Shown: one piece after another, positions 53,212-62,567 of the stretch
Layout: each line of letters starts with the position of its first letter
How positions within the stretch are numbered: the first letter of the stretch is position 1
Assembly (NCBI GenBank): GCA_965216025.1
Contig: CBDCEX010000015.1
Location: 461,857-525,856 of the forward strand
From: JADFQT01 sp965216025
Lineage (GTDB): Bacteria; Chloroflexota; Dehalococcoidia; Lucifugimonadales; UBA3495
Length of the DNA: 64,000 nt
Reading direction: 5' to 3'
Made by a program: the position numbers and the translations under genes
The notes under the pieces: model-generated
The model's input: the letters and a program-made list of their open reading frames with translations, nothing else
Databases searched by the model: none
What the model was told of the DNA's origin: nothing

Positions 53212-53400
53212 TTAGCGAGACTTTTGTTTTGTTCCGGTAAGGCCAGACCATTCGAAAAAGTTGCTGGATTCCCTTTCGACCTGCCGTGCCTTCAACCCCA
53301 ATATCCCAGTTACCAGACCTCCCGCAGTGATGGCTCCTAACAACAGCCCGCTGGCGAGGGGCTTGATCTGATTGGGTTGCTTAGCCTTTTTTCGATTCAT
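53212..53400 (-). CDS. Small putative membrane protein
   Basis: 62 residues: a basic start (MNRKKAKQPNQIK), a single hydrophobic stretch (SGLLLGAITAGGLVTGILGL) and a polar, charged end. It looks like a small single-span membrane protein with the N-terminus inside. A GAGAGG is about 16 bases before the ATG, a weak ribosome-binding site. Family unknown. Confidence 0.4.
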   Translation of the reverse strand: MNRKKAKQPNQIKPLASGLLLGAITAGGLVTGILGLKARQVERESSNFFEWSGLTGTKQKSR

Positions 53401-53851
53401 TGTGTATCAGGGCCTCTCTAACTTCTGGGGAAATCCCATCACACCACACCGACAAGGATGATAGCAGGGCCTTGGCAAAGATGCCATGCGTTAAAGGCCC
53501 GCTAAACGCCCAATAATGTCCCAATAATATCCGTCACTCCGGCAGCCCATAGGCGCACCGTTTGGGTAAATCCCCCGGTACAGGAGTCATTCGAGATTTT
53601 GAGAAGGAGGAATGCCCTCTGCATTACCTTCGTCGTTCCGATGAAAGCCGGAACCCAGAGCGCCAGACCCAAGGCCTCCACACCCAACGCCTTGCTTGAC
53701 GGCCCGGCTTCCCCCTCGCATAATCTACCTGACCAACGATACCAGGTATGGATTCAACCCAGGGGAAACCGCCCGGCCGGCTAGATGCTGGCCGGGAAGC
53801 CAAATAAGGAAGCCCAATTTTGTTGATTTCAATCTGACCTAAGGAGGCATT
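53401..53851. other. Intergenic region before the ThDP enzyme
   Basis: 450 bases with the promoter of the ThDP enzyme gene. Around 53629-53665, CGTCGTTCCGATGAAAGCCG and GAACCCAGAGCGCC resemble the CCGGAATCCAG-type dispersed repeats at 19.0 kb. AAGGAGG at 53840-53846 is the ribosome-binding site of the next gene. Confidence 0.45.
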
Positions 53852-55540
53852 ATGGCTCGTGTAACCGGCAGTCATCTGATAGGCAAGGCGTTGAAACTGG
53901 AAGGAGTGACCAACATTTTCACCCTGGCCGGGGATCACATTCTTCCCCTGCTGGAGGTGATGGCGGACCAGGATTTCCGTTTCATTGACACCCGCCACGA
54001 GCAGGCCGCGGTGCACATGGCCGATGCCTGGGGCCGCATAACCGGCCAGCTGGGAGTCTGCACCTACACCACTCCCGGCTTCGCCAACGCCATTCCCGGC
54101 CTAACCAACGCGATGCACAGCGAAAGCCCGCTGCTTTCCATCGCCGGTTCGGCCGACCTGGCTGAGTTGGGCCGGGGAGCGATGCAGGAAATCGACCAGG
54201 TGGGAATGGCCGCTCCGGTAGCCAAAGAGTCGCTGATGGTCTACGATGCCCGCCGGATTCCCGACACCATCGCCCGGGCGGTACGGCTGGCTTACAGCGG
54301 CCGGCGCGGTCCGGTCCACCTCACCATTCCCATGGACGTGCAGGAGCAAGAGTTGGAAGAGTCCGAGGTCAACTTCTTCAATCCGGACGAGTACCGCCCC
54401 AGTGAGACCTTCCAAGCCCAGCCCGAGTTGGTCCGTCAGGCGGTGGAGTTGATGCGCCAGGCCAAGCGTCCCTTCGCCATCGCCGGTGATGCGGCCGGTT
54501 ACACCGACAATCAGGAAGCGCTCCAAAAATTCGCGGAGACCACTCGAATCCCGGTGCTGACCGAGGGCCAGGCCCGGGGATTGCTTTCCGACGACCATCC
54601 CTATAGCTTTGGCTTTTTCGAGCGGGGATTGAACCGGGCGGCCAGCAAGATTCGTGACGCCGACTTAGTCATCCTCCTGGGCCGCAAACAGGATTACACC
54701 ATCGGCTTCTGCCGGCCCCCCAACGTGGCCGCCGACGCCAAGATCATTCAGATCGACCCCTCGGCCGCCGAAATCGGCAGAAACCGGGGAGTAGCCGTGG
54801 GCATGGTGGGCGACGTTCCCAGCGTGCTGGAGCAGATAACCCAGGAGGCCTCGGCCCACTCCTGGCAAGACCTGCCCTGGTTGGACGAGCTGCGCGCGGA
54901 ACGGGCCGCCCATGCCGAATGGGCGGAGAGTCTGGCGGTGGCGGAAACACCGATGCACGGTATGTACGTCCACAAGACAATCCAATCCATGCTGCGGCCC
55001 GACGACTTCCTGTCCTTTGACGGTGGAGACTTCTGCCACTTCGGCCGGGCCCTGCTGCCGGCGCAGATGCCGCGCCACTGGTCCTACGTCTCCGGTTTGG
55101 GCATGCTGGGCTCCTCCTTCCCCTCGGCCATGGCCGCCAAGCTGGCTTACCCGGAGTCGCGGGTGATTAACCTCACCGGCGATGGGGCCTTTGGCTTCAA
55201 CGGTATGGAGTTCGATACCGCCGTGCGCCACAATCTGAACGTGGTCACTATCCTGGGCAACGACGCCGCCTGGGGCATCGACCGGCAAATACAGCTGGGT
55301 CTGTACGGCCGCACCGTGGGGACCGACCTGCTGCCCACCCGCTACGACCTGGTGGCGCAGGGGCTGGGCGGCCACGGCGAGCTGGTCGAGAAGCCGGAGG
55401 ACCTAAAGCCGGCCATCGAGCGAGCCTTCGCCGCCAACAAGCCGGCCCTGGTGAACGTGACGGTGCAGCGGGCCATCAGCCCCCGCGCCGAGGCCGCCAT
55501 CACCCGCCGCCTAGCCGCCGCAGCTGAGAAGAAGTCTTAG
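53852..55540 (+). CDS. Thiamine-diphosphate-dependent enzyme (acetolactate synthase-like)
   Basis: 562 residues with the three-domain ThDP decarboxylase/synthase layout. The N-terminal Pyr domain has IFTLAGDHILPLLEVM and the catalytic Glu in DTRHEQAAVHMADAWGRITG. The central domain has GRRGPVHLTIPMDVQEQ. The C-terminal PP domain has the ThDP/Mg motif VINLTGDGAFGFNGMEFDTA and VTILGNDAAWGIDRQIQLG. The family covers acetolactate synthase, oxalyl-CoA decarboxylase and benzoylformate decarboxylase; the sequence alone does not settle which. No regulatory small subunit (ilvN) follows, so a catabolic role is as likely as branched-chain amino acid synthesis. Strong AAGGAGG before the ATG. Confidence 0.9.
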   Translation: MARVTGSHLIGKALKLEGVTNIFTLAGDHILPLLEVMADQDFRFIDTRHEQAAVHMADAWGRITGQLGVCTYTTPGFANAIPGLTNAMHSESPLLSIAGSADLAELGRGAMQEIDQVGMAAPVAKESLMVYDARRIPDTIARAVRLAYSGRRGPVHLTIPMDVQEQELEESEVNFFNPDEYRPSETFQAQPELVRQAVELMRQAKRPFAIAGDAAGYTDNQEALQKFAETTRIPVLTEGQARGLLSDDHPYSFGFFERGLNRAASKIRDADLVILLGRKQDYTIGFCRPPNVAADAKIIQIDPSAAEIGRNRGVAVGMVGDVPSVLEQITQEASAHSWQDLPWLDELRAERAAHAEWAESLAVAETPMHGMYVHKTIQSMLRPDDFLSFDGGDFCHFGRALLPAQMPRHWSYVSGLGMLGSSFPSAMAAKLAYPESRVINLTGDGAFGFNGMEFDTAVRHNLNVVTILGNDAAWGIDRQIQLGLYGRTVGTDLLPTRYDLVAQGLGGHGELVEKPEDLKPAIERAFAANKPALVNVTVQRAISPRAEAAITRRLAAAAEKKS

Positions 55541-55564
55541 GGAGGTAAGCGCGGAGCTGCTCCC

Positions 55565-55853
55565 ATGGCAAACGAAGAACACTTGGTCTTCCGGGTGCAT
55601 GCCATCCAGCGCATGTTTCAGCGAGGGATCAGCGAAGATATTGTTCGTCGTGCGCTGGAAACAACCCAAACAATCCAGCACCAGACGGCTGGGTACCGTG
55701 CCATCCCAGCAGTCTGGTGCTGGGATGGCACGGTACCCAGCCGTTACATATGGTAACGCCCTCAACAAGGATGAGAATGAGGTGATAGTTATCACGGTAT
55801 ACGAGCCAGATCCGTTTGAATGGGGATCCGATTTTTCGAGGCGAATTCTATGA
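55565..55853 (+). pseudogene. DUF4258 gene disrupted by a palindrome
   Basis: The N-terminal half MANEEHLVFRVHAIQRMFQR, GISEDIVRRALETTQTIQ is a clear DUF4258 start (H-A-x-x-R-M-x-x-R-x-I). The C-terminal end EVIVITVYEPDPFEWG lies in another frame and overlaps the next start by ATGA. Between them the expected ~25-residue middle is replaced by a 60-bp perfect palindrome, which also shifts the frame. DUF4258 genes usually pair with YgiT-type antitoxins and are viewed as toxin-like. Here the toxin-like gene is broken. Confidence 0.65.
55685..55744. repeat. Perfect 27-bp-arm palindrome
   Basis: Left arm 55685-55711 starts ACGGCTGGGTACCGTGCCAT, loop GTCTGG, right arm 55718-55744 ends in ACGGTACCCAGCCGT. 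All 27 positions pair. It is followed immediately by a second small palindrome CGTTAC-ATATG-GTAACG (55742-55758). It lies inside the DUF4258 gene and would form a very stable hairpin in RNA or single-stranded DNA. Confidence 0.95.
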
Positions 55854-56077
55854 AATGCTTTATCTACAAACAGGGAGAAACCCATTGGGGAACAGCGACA
55901 GTAACCTTGGCCCGAGAAGAACTGACCCTGGTAGTAAAAGGAGTGCCTGCCCAGGTATGCGCCAGTTGCGGCGAGGAATACGTGGCGTCTGAAATAACCT
56001 CGCAGCTCCTTAAAGCCGCTGAGGATGCGGCGTCATCTGGTGTGCAGGTGGACGTACGTAAGTACAAGGCAGCATAA
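55850..56077 (+). CDS. YgiT-type zinc-finger protein (antitoxin-like)
   Basis: 75 residues. The pattern MKCFIYKQGE, GVPAQVCASCGEEYVAS corresponds to the YgiT/MqsA-N-type zinc finger (C-x-x-C ... C-x-x-C), but the second Cys of the first pair is Tyr (C-F-I-Y), so one metal ligand is lost. EREELTLVVKGVPA-like REELTLVVKGVPAQ is typical of the strand before the second knuckle. Starts within the stop of the DUF4258 gene. Antitoxin role is inferred from the family and from pairing with DUF4258. Confidence 0.75.
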   Translation: MKCFIYKQGETHWGTATVTLAREELTLVVKGVPAQVCASCGEEYVASEITSQLLKAAEDAASSGVQVDVRKYKAA

Positions 56078-56630
56078 AGCCGAAAGGGAAATGACGAAAT
56101 GGCTAACTTCCTATCTCTTGTCAACGGAATGATAAAAATGGTGGAAGCGAGCAATTTCCCACAAGATCTGCTGATTAAAGGAGGACCGCCATGCCTCAGA
56201 CACTCCATGGCGTAAACTTTGAAGCCCACCGTCCGGTGGTTTCCGGTGGTTAGGGGGCGTAACGGCATGGCCTACGCCGGGCAACCCCTGGCATGGAAGC
56301 GGGCTCAGGTTCCAACTCCGGAACGGGAGGGAGAACCAGTTGTTGTTGCAGTTGTCCCCAGGCTAGCGCCGCCTGTCTTCCGGTCGCTCATGTCAGGGCG
56401 CCAGGATGTTGATTGCTTTCCGCTTCCCCTCCGGGCCCGGGGATTTTCCATGATCGAACTCCCCTCACAGGCGGGATTACAGTAATCCTAGCGGTACAGG
56501 TTTCAAGTGCTGCAAATCCCCAATAAGGGCATCTGCTAGTAAACGAGAGAGGCATCCATCCAGCTAAATATAAAAGATGTGCTCATCTTAATGGTTTGAT
56601 TATCTTCAACAAGGTTGGAATTCGGAATTC
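56078..56630. other. Region with a truncated gene start, otherwise non-coding
   Basis: At 56178-56184 AAAGGAGG precedes an ATG at 56191 that begins MPQTLHGVNFEAHRPVVSGG and stops, which looks like the start of a lost gene. The rest, to 56630, contains no convincing coding sequence. A conventional promoter for the minus-strand hydrolase is not in this part. Confidence 0.35.
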
Positions 56631-57386
56631 CTAGACTATGATGGGTTCGTGCGCCTTGAGGAAGCGCCGTGCCTGCTCTACGACCTCGTCGATGTGCGAC
56701 TGCGAATCTTTCCAGGGATAAATGGTCACCTCGGCGTTAGGGGCGAGGCTAGCGACTTCCATCGCGACCTTGTAGGGGTGCGCGGGTACGTCGTCGGGCG
56801 CTATCAGCAGCGGCGTCTGGACGGAAAGCACGAAATCCCGTGAAACGGTGAAAACGAAGTCGGCGCGGTCGGTGTACATGCTGGTGAGGAAATCATGGAC
56901 CATGTCCATCGTGATTTCAGGGCGCTTCTCGCACAATGGCGGCCCCCATCCCTTAATATTGTTCTGGTAAAACAGATCCGGGATCTCAGGCCTGAAACCG
57001 CTGGGTTGCATCATCGCAGCTGCGACAACGCGCTCCGGGGCCAGCCTGATAAGGTTGTGCATCATAGGCCCGGCGATGCAGAAGCCCAAGAGGCCGAACT
57101 TCTGGATGCCCAGGTGATCCATCAGCCCGAGATGGTCATCAGAGAAGGCGTCCCAGGGGCGGTCGATCTCCAGCGGGCCGCTGGACTGGCCAGAATTAGA
57201 GTTGCGCAGGTCAGCGCTGATACAGCGGAAGTCGTCTTTGTACCTTTCCATAGGGTTGAAGGGCGACGGCGGCTGCAAGGATGACAGGGTGGAATTGAGT
57301 CCGCCACCCGGGATGATCAGCAGGGGGAAGCCGGAACCGACCTCTTCGAAGTAGATACGGACGGGCCCTCTTTCGTAGAACGGCAT
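56631..57386 (-). CDS. Alpha/beta hydrolase with Cys nucleophile elbow
   Basis: 251 residues of the epoxide-hydrolase-like alpha/beta fold: GSGFPLLIIPGGGLNSTLSS (oxyanion region), RCISADLRNSNSGQSSG, the elbow LLGFCIAGPMMHNL (G-F-C-x-A-G, Cys in the nucleophile position instead of Ser), an Asp in LLIAPDDVPAHPYK and a His in DSQSHIDEVVEQ. Cys at this place is seen in dienelactone hydrolases. The ATG at 57386 has GGAGG nine bases upstream. Substrate unknown. The gene stands alone between a damaged toxin region and an IS66 copy. Confidence 0.82.
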   Translation of the reverse strand: MPFYERGPVRIYFEEVGSGFPLLIIPGGGLNSTLSSLQPPSPFNPMERYKDDFRCISADLRNSNSGQSSGPLEIDRPWDAFSDDHLGLMDHLGIQKFGLLGFCIAGPMMHNLIRLAPERVVAAAMMQPSGFRPEIPDLFYQNNIKGWGPPLCEKRPEITMDMVHDFLTSMYTDRADFVFTVSRDFVLSVQTPLLIAPDDVPAHPYKVAMEVASLAPNAEVTIYPWKDSQSHIDEVVEQARRFLKAHEPIIV

Positions 57387-57565
57387 GGCGATTGTCCTCC
57401 ATCAGCGAGTTGCAAGGCGAACTCGACGCTTAACGAGCAGTCCGACTGAAATTTTCTGGATAACATCCACAGACGGCATGTTATACGGAATTGTGTTTCG
57501 TCTATCACTACTCGCGTTGACTCTATCGCAAGTTTGCTTAAGTGGTCAAGCTAACGGTCTGGCAG

Positions 57566-58996
57566 GTAAGTGTTCAAATTTGAGGGGAAGCGAGCAACCG
57601 GCGGCATTCCAGGAGGGGATTGAGACCTCTAGCCCGCCAGGTGCCAAAGAGGGATGCCAAGGTCATCTTGCTGTCGGTGCCCTGCCCTGAGCGGGTGCCG
57701 CCGCTGATCTTGCGACTGGTTACCAGATGCCGCAGGCTCCGCTCGGCGGCGTTGTTGTCTGAGGGCACGGCTGGGTCCGACACGAAGACAAACAGTTCCT
57801 TGATGAACCGTTCCATGCGCCGGCAGAGCTTGGCCTGAACCGCCAGGGGATCTTTAAGGAAAGGCCGCGCCAAGACCATTAGTTTCTCCTCCAGCATTAG
57901 CTGGGTGCGATGGCCTGGCTGGGCTCGGGGAAGGACCGAGGCCTTGGCCTCCGTGTAGACCTAGTGAACCGCCTCGGCCCACTGAGCCAGCCCAGCGTCT
58001 TCTGGGTACAACCCTTTCAGGTCATGGATATCCCGCAGCAGATGAGCCCAGCACCGTTGCTTCAGGCCCGGGTAGTGGTTATAGGCGGCGTAGAAATCAC
58101 TGACCAACACTCCGCTGAAGGAGGAATCCAGCACCTCATCCACCACCCCCTTATCCCGACCCCGACGCAGGAAGTATCGTTCGCTGGGAGTGCTGAAGGT
58201 CCAAACATAGCCGTTGCTCCCGTCCTGGCGCCAGCCGGTTTAGTCGCCCTGCACCACGGGACTGGCGCGGACTTGCTCGAGCACCTCTCGCACCGCCGTC
58301 TCAGCCTGACGGGCTACTCCATGGACGGCCTGGACGATGGCACCAACACTCAGGTGCAACTGATGGACGGTCTCCAGGTACCATTGGATGATTCTTATGG
58401 GCAACCGTCCCTCCTCCCGCAGGGTCACCATCAGGCTTACCAGATTGACCCCCAGGCGCTGCTGGCCCAGAACCACCCCCTGCAGGGCCTCTTTGGGCAG
58501 CCGGCGCCGCTGGCATACCGGACAGATGCGGGCTACCAGGGCGTGCTCGGTCACTTCTACCGGAGCCACCGGTAGCTCAATGACTTCCCGAGTTCGCTGT
58601 ACCCATCCGCCGTTCAGGTGAGTCCCGCAGTCGGGACAGACCGCCACGGCATGCTCCACCCGCCGGGTAGGAGTCATGCGCTGGCGGGCGAAGCCATGGC
58701 GGCGCGGCTTTCTGGGCTCCTTTTTCTCCGGCGCTTGCCGGCTGGAGTGCGGCTGATTACCCGCCATCCCCGACGACCCGCGCCGGTTGGGACGGGATTC
58801 CAGAACCCCAATCCGCCTTTGCAAATCGGCAATGACTGCCCGCTGGCCGGCAATTATCTCCAGCAGAGTTTCGCGACTCGCCGCGTTCAGGTCTAGTTCA
58901 GTGTCCACCTCCCTGGTATGCCACAACTCCCCCGGCCATGCCAGCGTTTTTCCAACGGCTTTGAGCCAATTCACCTCATCAAGTCTGAACAGTTAC
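57566..58996 (-). mobile_element. IS66-family (ISBst12-like) insertion sequence, copy 3
   Basis: 1431 bp with the same terminal repeats (GTAAGTGTTCAAA; GTAACTGTTCAGA) and a perfect 8-bp target duplication TCTGGCAG at 57558-57565 and 58997-59004. It is inserted at or beside an IS21 istB remnant. Confidence 0.95.
57574..58974 (-). pseudogene. IS66 transposase with two nonsense mutations
   Basis: Same protein as the intact copy 2, but with GAA to TAA directly after VVQGD (58240-58242), which ends the protein at residue 244 before the rest of the DDE domain, and CAG to TAG in VHQVYTEAK (57961-57963). Other differences are few. The copy can move only with transposase supplied by another copy. Confidence 0.92.
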
Positions 58997-59004
58997 TCTG
59001 GCAG

Positions 59005-59262
59005 GGCGTTGGAATACGGTTCAAGTCTTGTCCGCACTTCGCTCGTCTGTACCTGAAGACGATGTCGTCTGCGGTATTAACTGGGCGGGGTTTCCATAGT
59101 AGAGCGCCGCTCTTAGCGGTCGAAAAGCAGGTTGAACAGCAACTCCCCTCCAGTGCGGTCGAAGGGCACGAATCCCAGCTCTTCTATAATAAACAGCGCC
59201 CCTTTTGGCAACGCTGATGCAGCCGGGAAAGGGTTCGCTGGTAGGTGAGGCCTTCATCGGGC
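59005..59262 (-). pseudogene. IS21-type istB fragment
   Basis: On the minus strand one frame reads LPKGALFIIEELGFVPFDRT and GGELLFNLLFDR, a stop in place of Tyr, then ERRSTMETPP. This matches the Walker B region of IstB, the IS21 helper ATPase (usually LIIDELGFVPF ... GAELLF ... RYERGSTIVTSN). The N-terminal ATPase part and the istA gene are absent. Confidence 0.6.
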
Positions 59263-59268
59263 CACCTA

Positions 59269-59616
59269 AACCAAAGCCAAGGTGGGAACTACATTTTGCA
59301 GCGATGGCAAAGGTAGGGAAGGTGTAAAAATCAATGCATCGGCTCGAGCTTGTAACAGGGTTCGGCAGCGATGTTTCACTTCATCCTTACGGTGAGCTAG
59401 TCCGCCGAAGAATGCATTCATCTTCTCTTGGACTTGGGCTTTTGTTCCCAGGCATTCGTTGACCGTGACCTCTTCCCTGGCCCAGTCCCAGACGGCTTCG
59501 TCGGCATTGAAGTCTGGGCTGTAGGCCGGTAAGGCCACCAGCCTCAGCTGCAAGTCAGGGGTGGTCAAATAGCTGCGAACCGCTTCTCCTCGGTGGGCTG
59601 GCCCATTGTCCCAAAC
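59269..59616 (-). mobile_element. IS630 fragment, copy 3 (truncated)
   Basis: Begins with a normal left terminal repeat (TA at 59267-59268, then AACCAAAGCCAAGGTGGGAA) and contains the last ~115 codons of orfB (DNGPAHRGEAVRSYLTTPDL to PLPSLQNVVPTLALV). The match stops at about 59616, right after the codons for the second catalytic Asp, where the flanking IS1380 element begins. It resembles copy 2 more than copy 1. Confidence 0.9.
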
Positions 59617-61376
59617 CGGGATTCCCCAGATCAAACCACCTTTCCTGGATATAGCTCCCGCGGGGATACCGCCAAATATAATCCCGCATTCCAAGGGCGT
59701 CAAATGCGGTCTGATGCGGCCTGATTCACTCAAAGTCCCCGCTTTCATTGGGCAACCACTGTACTGCCAAGCGTAAAAGCCCCAAACCGCTTGTCTACGC
59801 CCAAGTCTCCCCCTTGGGAAGCTCTTTTGCCCTGTGCGACCCCGTAACCGTAACCAATCCCGACGCTCCTAAAGTGGACTAGCCAGGAGCCAGCCTAAGC
59901 CGACCAATTCGTTCCAGTATTCCGCCTAGCATTTCCCGGCTCACGAGCACCTCAGCAAGCTGAAACACCAGCCTTCCGGCATGGCGCACCAACCGTCCTC
60001 CAGTCTTGATCATCCTGGTCTGCAGACTGGTCAACGACCAGTGCTTCATTGCCTCCGGTAAGGCTAGCCTTCTCATGGAGTTGCCCAAGTTGTAAGCCAG
60101 TACGAACAACTCCAGCCTGACCTGATTGGCCACGAACTTGTGGCAGGACAACCTCGTCCAGTTCAGGGCGTACTTGCCTTCTTTTATCCATTGCTCCGCC
60201 GTGCCTCGGCCATTGTAAAAGCGGACTATCCCGATGTTTGGATAGCTCAGATTGGTGACGATGAAGCCCACTCTGGGAAACAGTTCTCCCTGGTGCCACT
60301 CCACCTTAGAGACCACTCTCCGAGCAACGTTCCAGCTCTGGGCCTGGTAGACGAAGTCATGATAGGAGACGATGGGCTTCGGGGAAAGCCACTCCGTAGG
60401 CCGTATTAGCCGGGGCGCTATCTCCCGCTGCAGCACCTGGTTGGACCGCAGCCTGATGGCGTAGCCGATGTTTCTTGCTTCCAGATAATCGTATATCTCC
60501 GGCTTGGCGAAGGCGGCGTCAGCACGAAACAGCAGCCTGACCGCTGCTGTCAAATAACGCTCCACCACCGGATCAAGGACTTCTTGCCAATCATCGGCAC
60601 TGTGGACGTTGCCTGACCGTAGCTTAGCTGCTTCACAATCCCCGAACTGGTTGAACAGAAAGAGAGGGTGATAGCAGACGCATTCAAAGTGGCCGTTATA
60701 GGCTGCTCCCTCCTGCTGGCCGTGCACTGGACTCTCGGAACTGTCCATATCCAGGATTACTCGCCGGTGTAGGGTATGGGCCATAGCTCGTTCCACCCAC
60801 TGGGTATTTATTCGTGCCAGCCCCTTCAGGTTGTCCTCTTGGGTCAGGAACTCCGTCTCGAACCGGCCCATCTCACTGGTGCTGGCTCCTTTCCGCTCCG
60901 AGCCTTGCCATCCCACGATCACTCGCATGGCTGGGTCTTGGGAAAGGCGCACTGCGTCATTGGTGTCGTCGTAGCCGGCCAAGCGGCTGTAGATCGACTG
61001 TCTTAGCAGCGGAACCAGGTGGTGAAGGATATTGCGTCCGGTACGGCTTTCCTGGAGGTAGTCCTCAGCGATTTCGGTAAGGCCCAAGGCATCATAAAAC
61101 TCTCGAAAGGCAAGAAGACCAGCGTCGGAGGTGATGGTTGAGCCGTGAAATTCCAGGCGGACTTTGGGGTCGAATTGGAGCCGGAGAGGGGCTTTTTCGC
61201 CGTCACCCATCAGGTGCCTCAATGATGCTTACGGCATCTTACTGCAAAGCGGACATATCATGGAGTTATTATAGTTGGGAACACGCAAAAAGGGCCCATA
61301 ATTAGACAATGGTTGAAAGACCATCGACGAATTACTGAGAAAGCTTTTTAGCCATATGGGAAATGTGGGTTGAAAT
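59617..61376 (-). mobile_element. IS1380-family insertion sequence, second type
   Basis: About 1.76 kb inferred from two truncations: the IS630 fragment ends at 59616 on one side and the subtilase gene breaks off near 61376 on the other. Candidate ends CCGGGATTCCCCAGAT and CCCACATTTCCCATAT (read inward) are weakly inverted-repeat-like. No target duplication seen. Sequence-wise it is unrelated at the nucleotide level to the IS1380 element at 31.9 kb. Confidence 0.65.
59879..61222 (-). CDS. IS1380-family transposase (second type)
   Basis: 447 residues. Family features are TITSDAGLLAFREFYDALGL, RTGRNILHHLVPLLRQSIYS, RLAGYDDTNDAVRLSQDPAM, first Asp in VILDMDSSESPVHGQQEG, second in LLFRADAAFAKPEIYDYLEA and the Glu in GTAEQWIKEGKYALNWTRLS. 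C-terminal ANQVRLELFVLAYNLGNSMR. No frameshift or stop, possibly active. ATG at 61222 or at 61210. Confidence 0.93.
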   Translation of the reverse strand: MRHLMGDGEKAPLRLQFDPKVRLEFHGSTITSDAGLLAFREFYDALGLTEIAEDYLQESRTGRNILHHLVPLLRQSIYSRLAGYDDTNDAVRLSQDPAMRVIVGWQGSERKGASTSEMGRFETEFLTQEDNLKGLARINTQWVERAMAHTLHRRVILDMDSSESPVHGQQEGAAYNGHFECVCYHPLFLFNQFGDCEAAKLRSGNVHSADDWQEVLDPVVERYLTAAVRLLFRADAAFAKPEIYDYLEARNIGYAIRLRSNQVLQREIAPRLIRPTEWLSPKPIVSYHDFVYQAQSWNVARRVVSKVEWHQGELFPRVGFIVTNLSYPNIGIVRFYNGRGTAEQWIKEGKYALNWTRLSCHKFVANQVRLELFVLAYNLGNSMRRLALPEAMKHWSLTSLQTRMIKTGGRLVRHAGRLVFQLAEVLVSREMLGGILERIGRLRLAPG

Positions 61377-62234
61377 ATTTGAAGCACTCAACGGCGTCTG
61401 AGGTAAAGCCGCTGCCCCCGGCGCCGAGGAATTTGCAGGCGACGATGCGGACGTCCCAGCTCACTCCGACGACGCCGATTCCGTTGTTGCCCACGGCGCC
61501 GATGGTGCCGGCCACGTGAGTACCGTGCCCGAGGTCGTCCATGGGGTCGCCACTGCCGGTAATGGTGTTTTATGCCGTGGACGTCGTCGATGTAGCCATT
61601 GCCGTCGTCATCCAAGCCGTTGCCGGGAATCTCGCCGGGGTTGACCCACATGTTGGCCGCCAGGTCTGGGTGGTTGTAGTCCACCCCGGAGTCGATTATG
61701 CCGACGATTACGGACGATGATCCGGTCGTAAAATCGTGCCATGCTTCGAAAGCATCGATGTCGGCATCTGCTGTGCCGGTGCCTTGCCCGGTGTTGTGTA
61801 GGCCCCACAATTCGTTGAAATCAGGGTCGTTGGGCCCTTCATAGGAAGTCAAGATGTAGTTCAGCTCGGCGAAATCGACCTTGCTATCCCGGTGGAGCTT
61901 TTGGAGAAACCCTTCTGAATCGCCCATTTCAGCCGGTGGCCTCACCTGGGCCAGGCGCAGCCGGGAATCGTCCTTCGGACCGCGACCGACGCTCTTCATC
62001 TCTATAAGGTTATGCTCGGCGTAAAAGGTGGCGATTTCTGGGCTCGTAACTCCTGGTTGGAAGCTAACCAACACCTGGTTGGCCGCGAAAGGCGGGGGTT
62101 CCGGCAGTACGCGCGGAGGTTCCGGCGGGGGTTCCGGCCGGCCGCGCCCTGCTTCCAGTGCATCCGACTCAGCGAGCAGGCTTTGGCAACATAGTAGCGA
62201 TAATAAGGATAAGGACCAAACTCTTCTTGATCAA
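61348..62234 (-). pseudogene. Subtilisin-like (S8) protease, broken and 3'-truncated
   Basis: A TTG at 62234 with GGAGG ten bases upstream begins a signal peptide (MIKKSLVLILIIATMLPKPA). A first frameshift near 62170 leads to a Pro/Glu-rich linker (PEPPPEPPRVLPEPPP) and a fervidolysin-like propeptide (VLVSFQPGVTSPEIATFYAE). The protease domain follows, with catalytic Asp in VGIIDSGVDYNHPDLA. A second frameshift near 61570 leads to the catalytic His in GHGTHVAGTIGAVGNNGIG. The gene ends abruptly after FTSDAVECFKYF at the IS1380 boundary, so the Ser-containing half is missing. Non-functional secreted protease relic. Confidence 0.85.
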
Positions 62235-62307
62235 AACTAATTTACCTCCGGTATTCCCATCCGCCGTAGTCTGACGGCTCGAAATCTCTGCCAGGACCGG
62301 CCAGCAT

Positions 62308-62469
62308 GCTAAGGTTGAACGCTTCCGCCCAGAAGCTATCTGGGACTTTTACGAGGAATCGATACCGCATTTGGAGCAAAACCCGGAGGCGTTTTGGGAG
62401 GGCCAGGGCAAGAAGCGCCGGCCTACCCCTTACCAGCCTACCTGGTCAATTGACCGGATCGGGCTGTAG
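62308..62469 (+). pseudogene. C-terminal gene fragment of unknown family
   Basis: In one frame the stretch reads AKVERFRPEAIWDFYEESIP, HLEQNPEAFWEGQGKKRRPT and PYQPTWSIDRIGL before a TAG. Composition and codon use look like real coding sequence of a lost gene's end. No start or upstream part is present. Family not recognised. Confidence 0.4.
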
Positions 62470-62521
62470 GTCATAAAATGAAAATGCAGCCTCTCCTCCT
62501 CAGGTGCGGTTATTCCTCACG

Positions 62522-62567
62522 GCCCTCTGCTTGCTCCGGCCAGGGTTTCAGCAGAGGGCTTTGTTTT
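62522..62567 (+). terminator. Probable rho-independent terminator
   Basis: GCCCTCTGC (62522-62530) pairs with GCAGAGGGC (62551-62559), 9 bp, with a 20-base loop, followed by TTTGTTTT. It lies ~50 bases after the gene fragment above. The remaining bases to 62911 hold no gene I can support. Confidence 0.55.
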
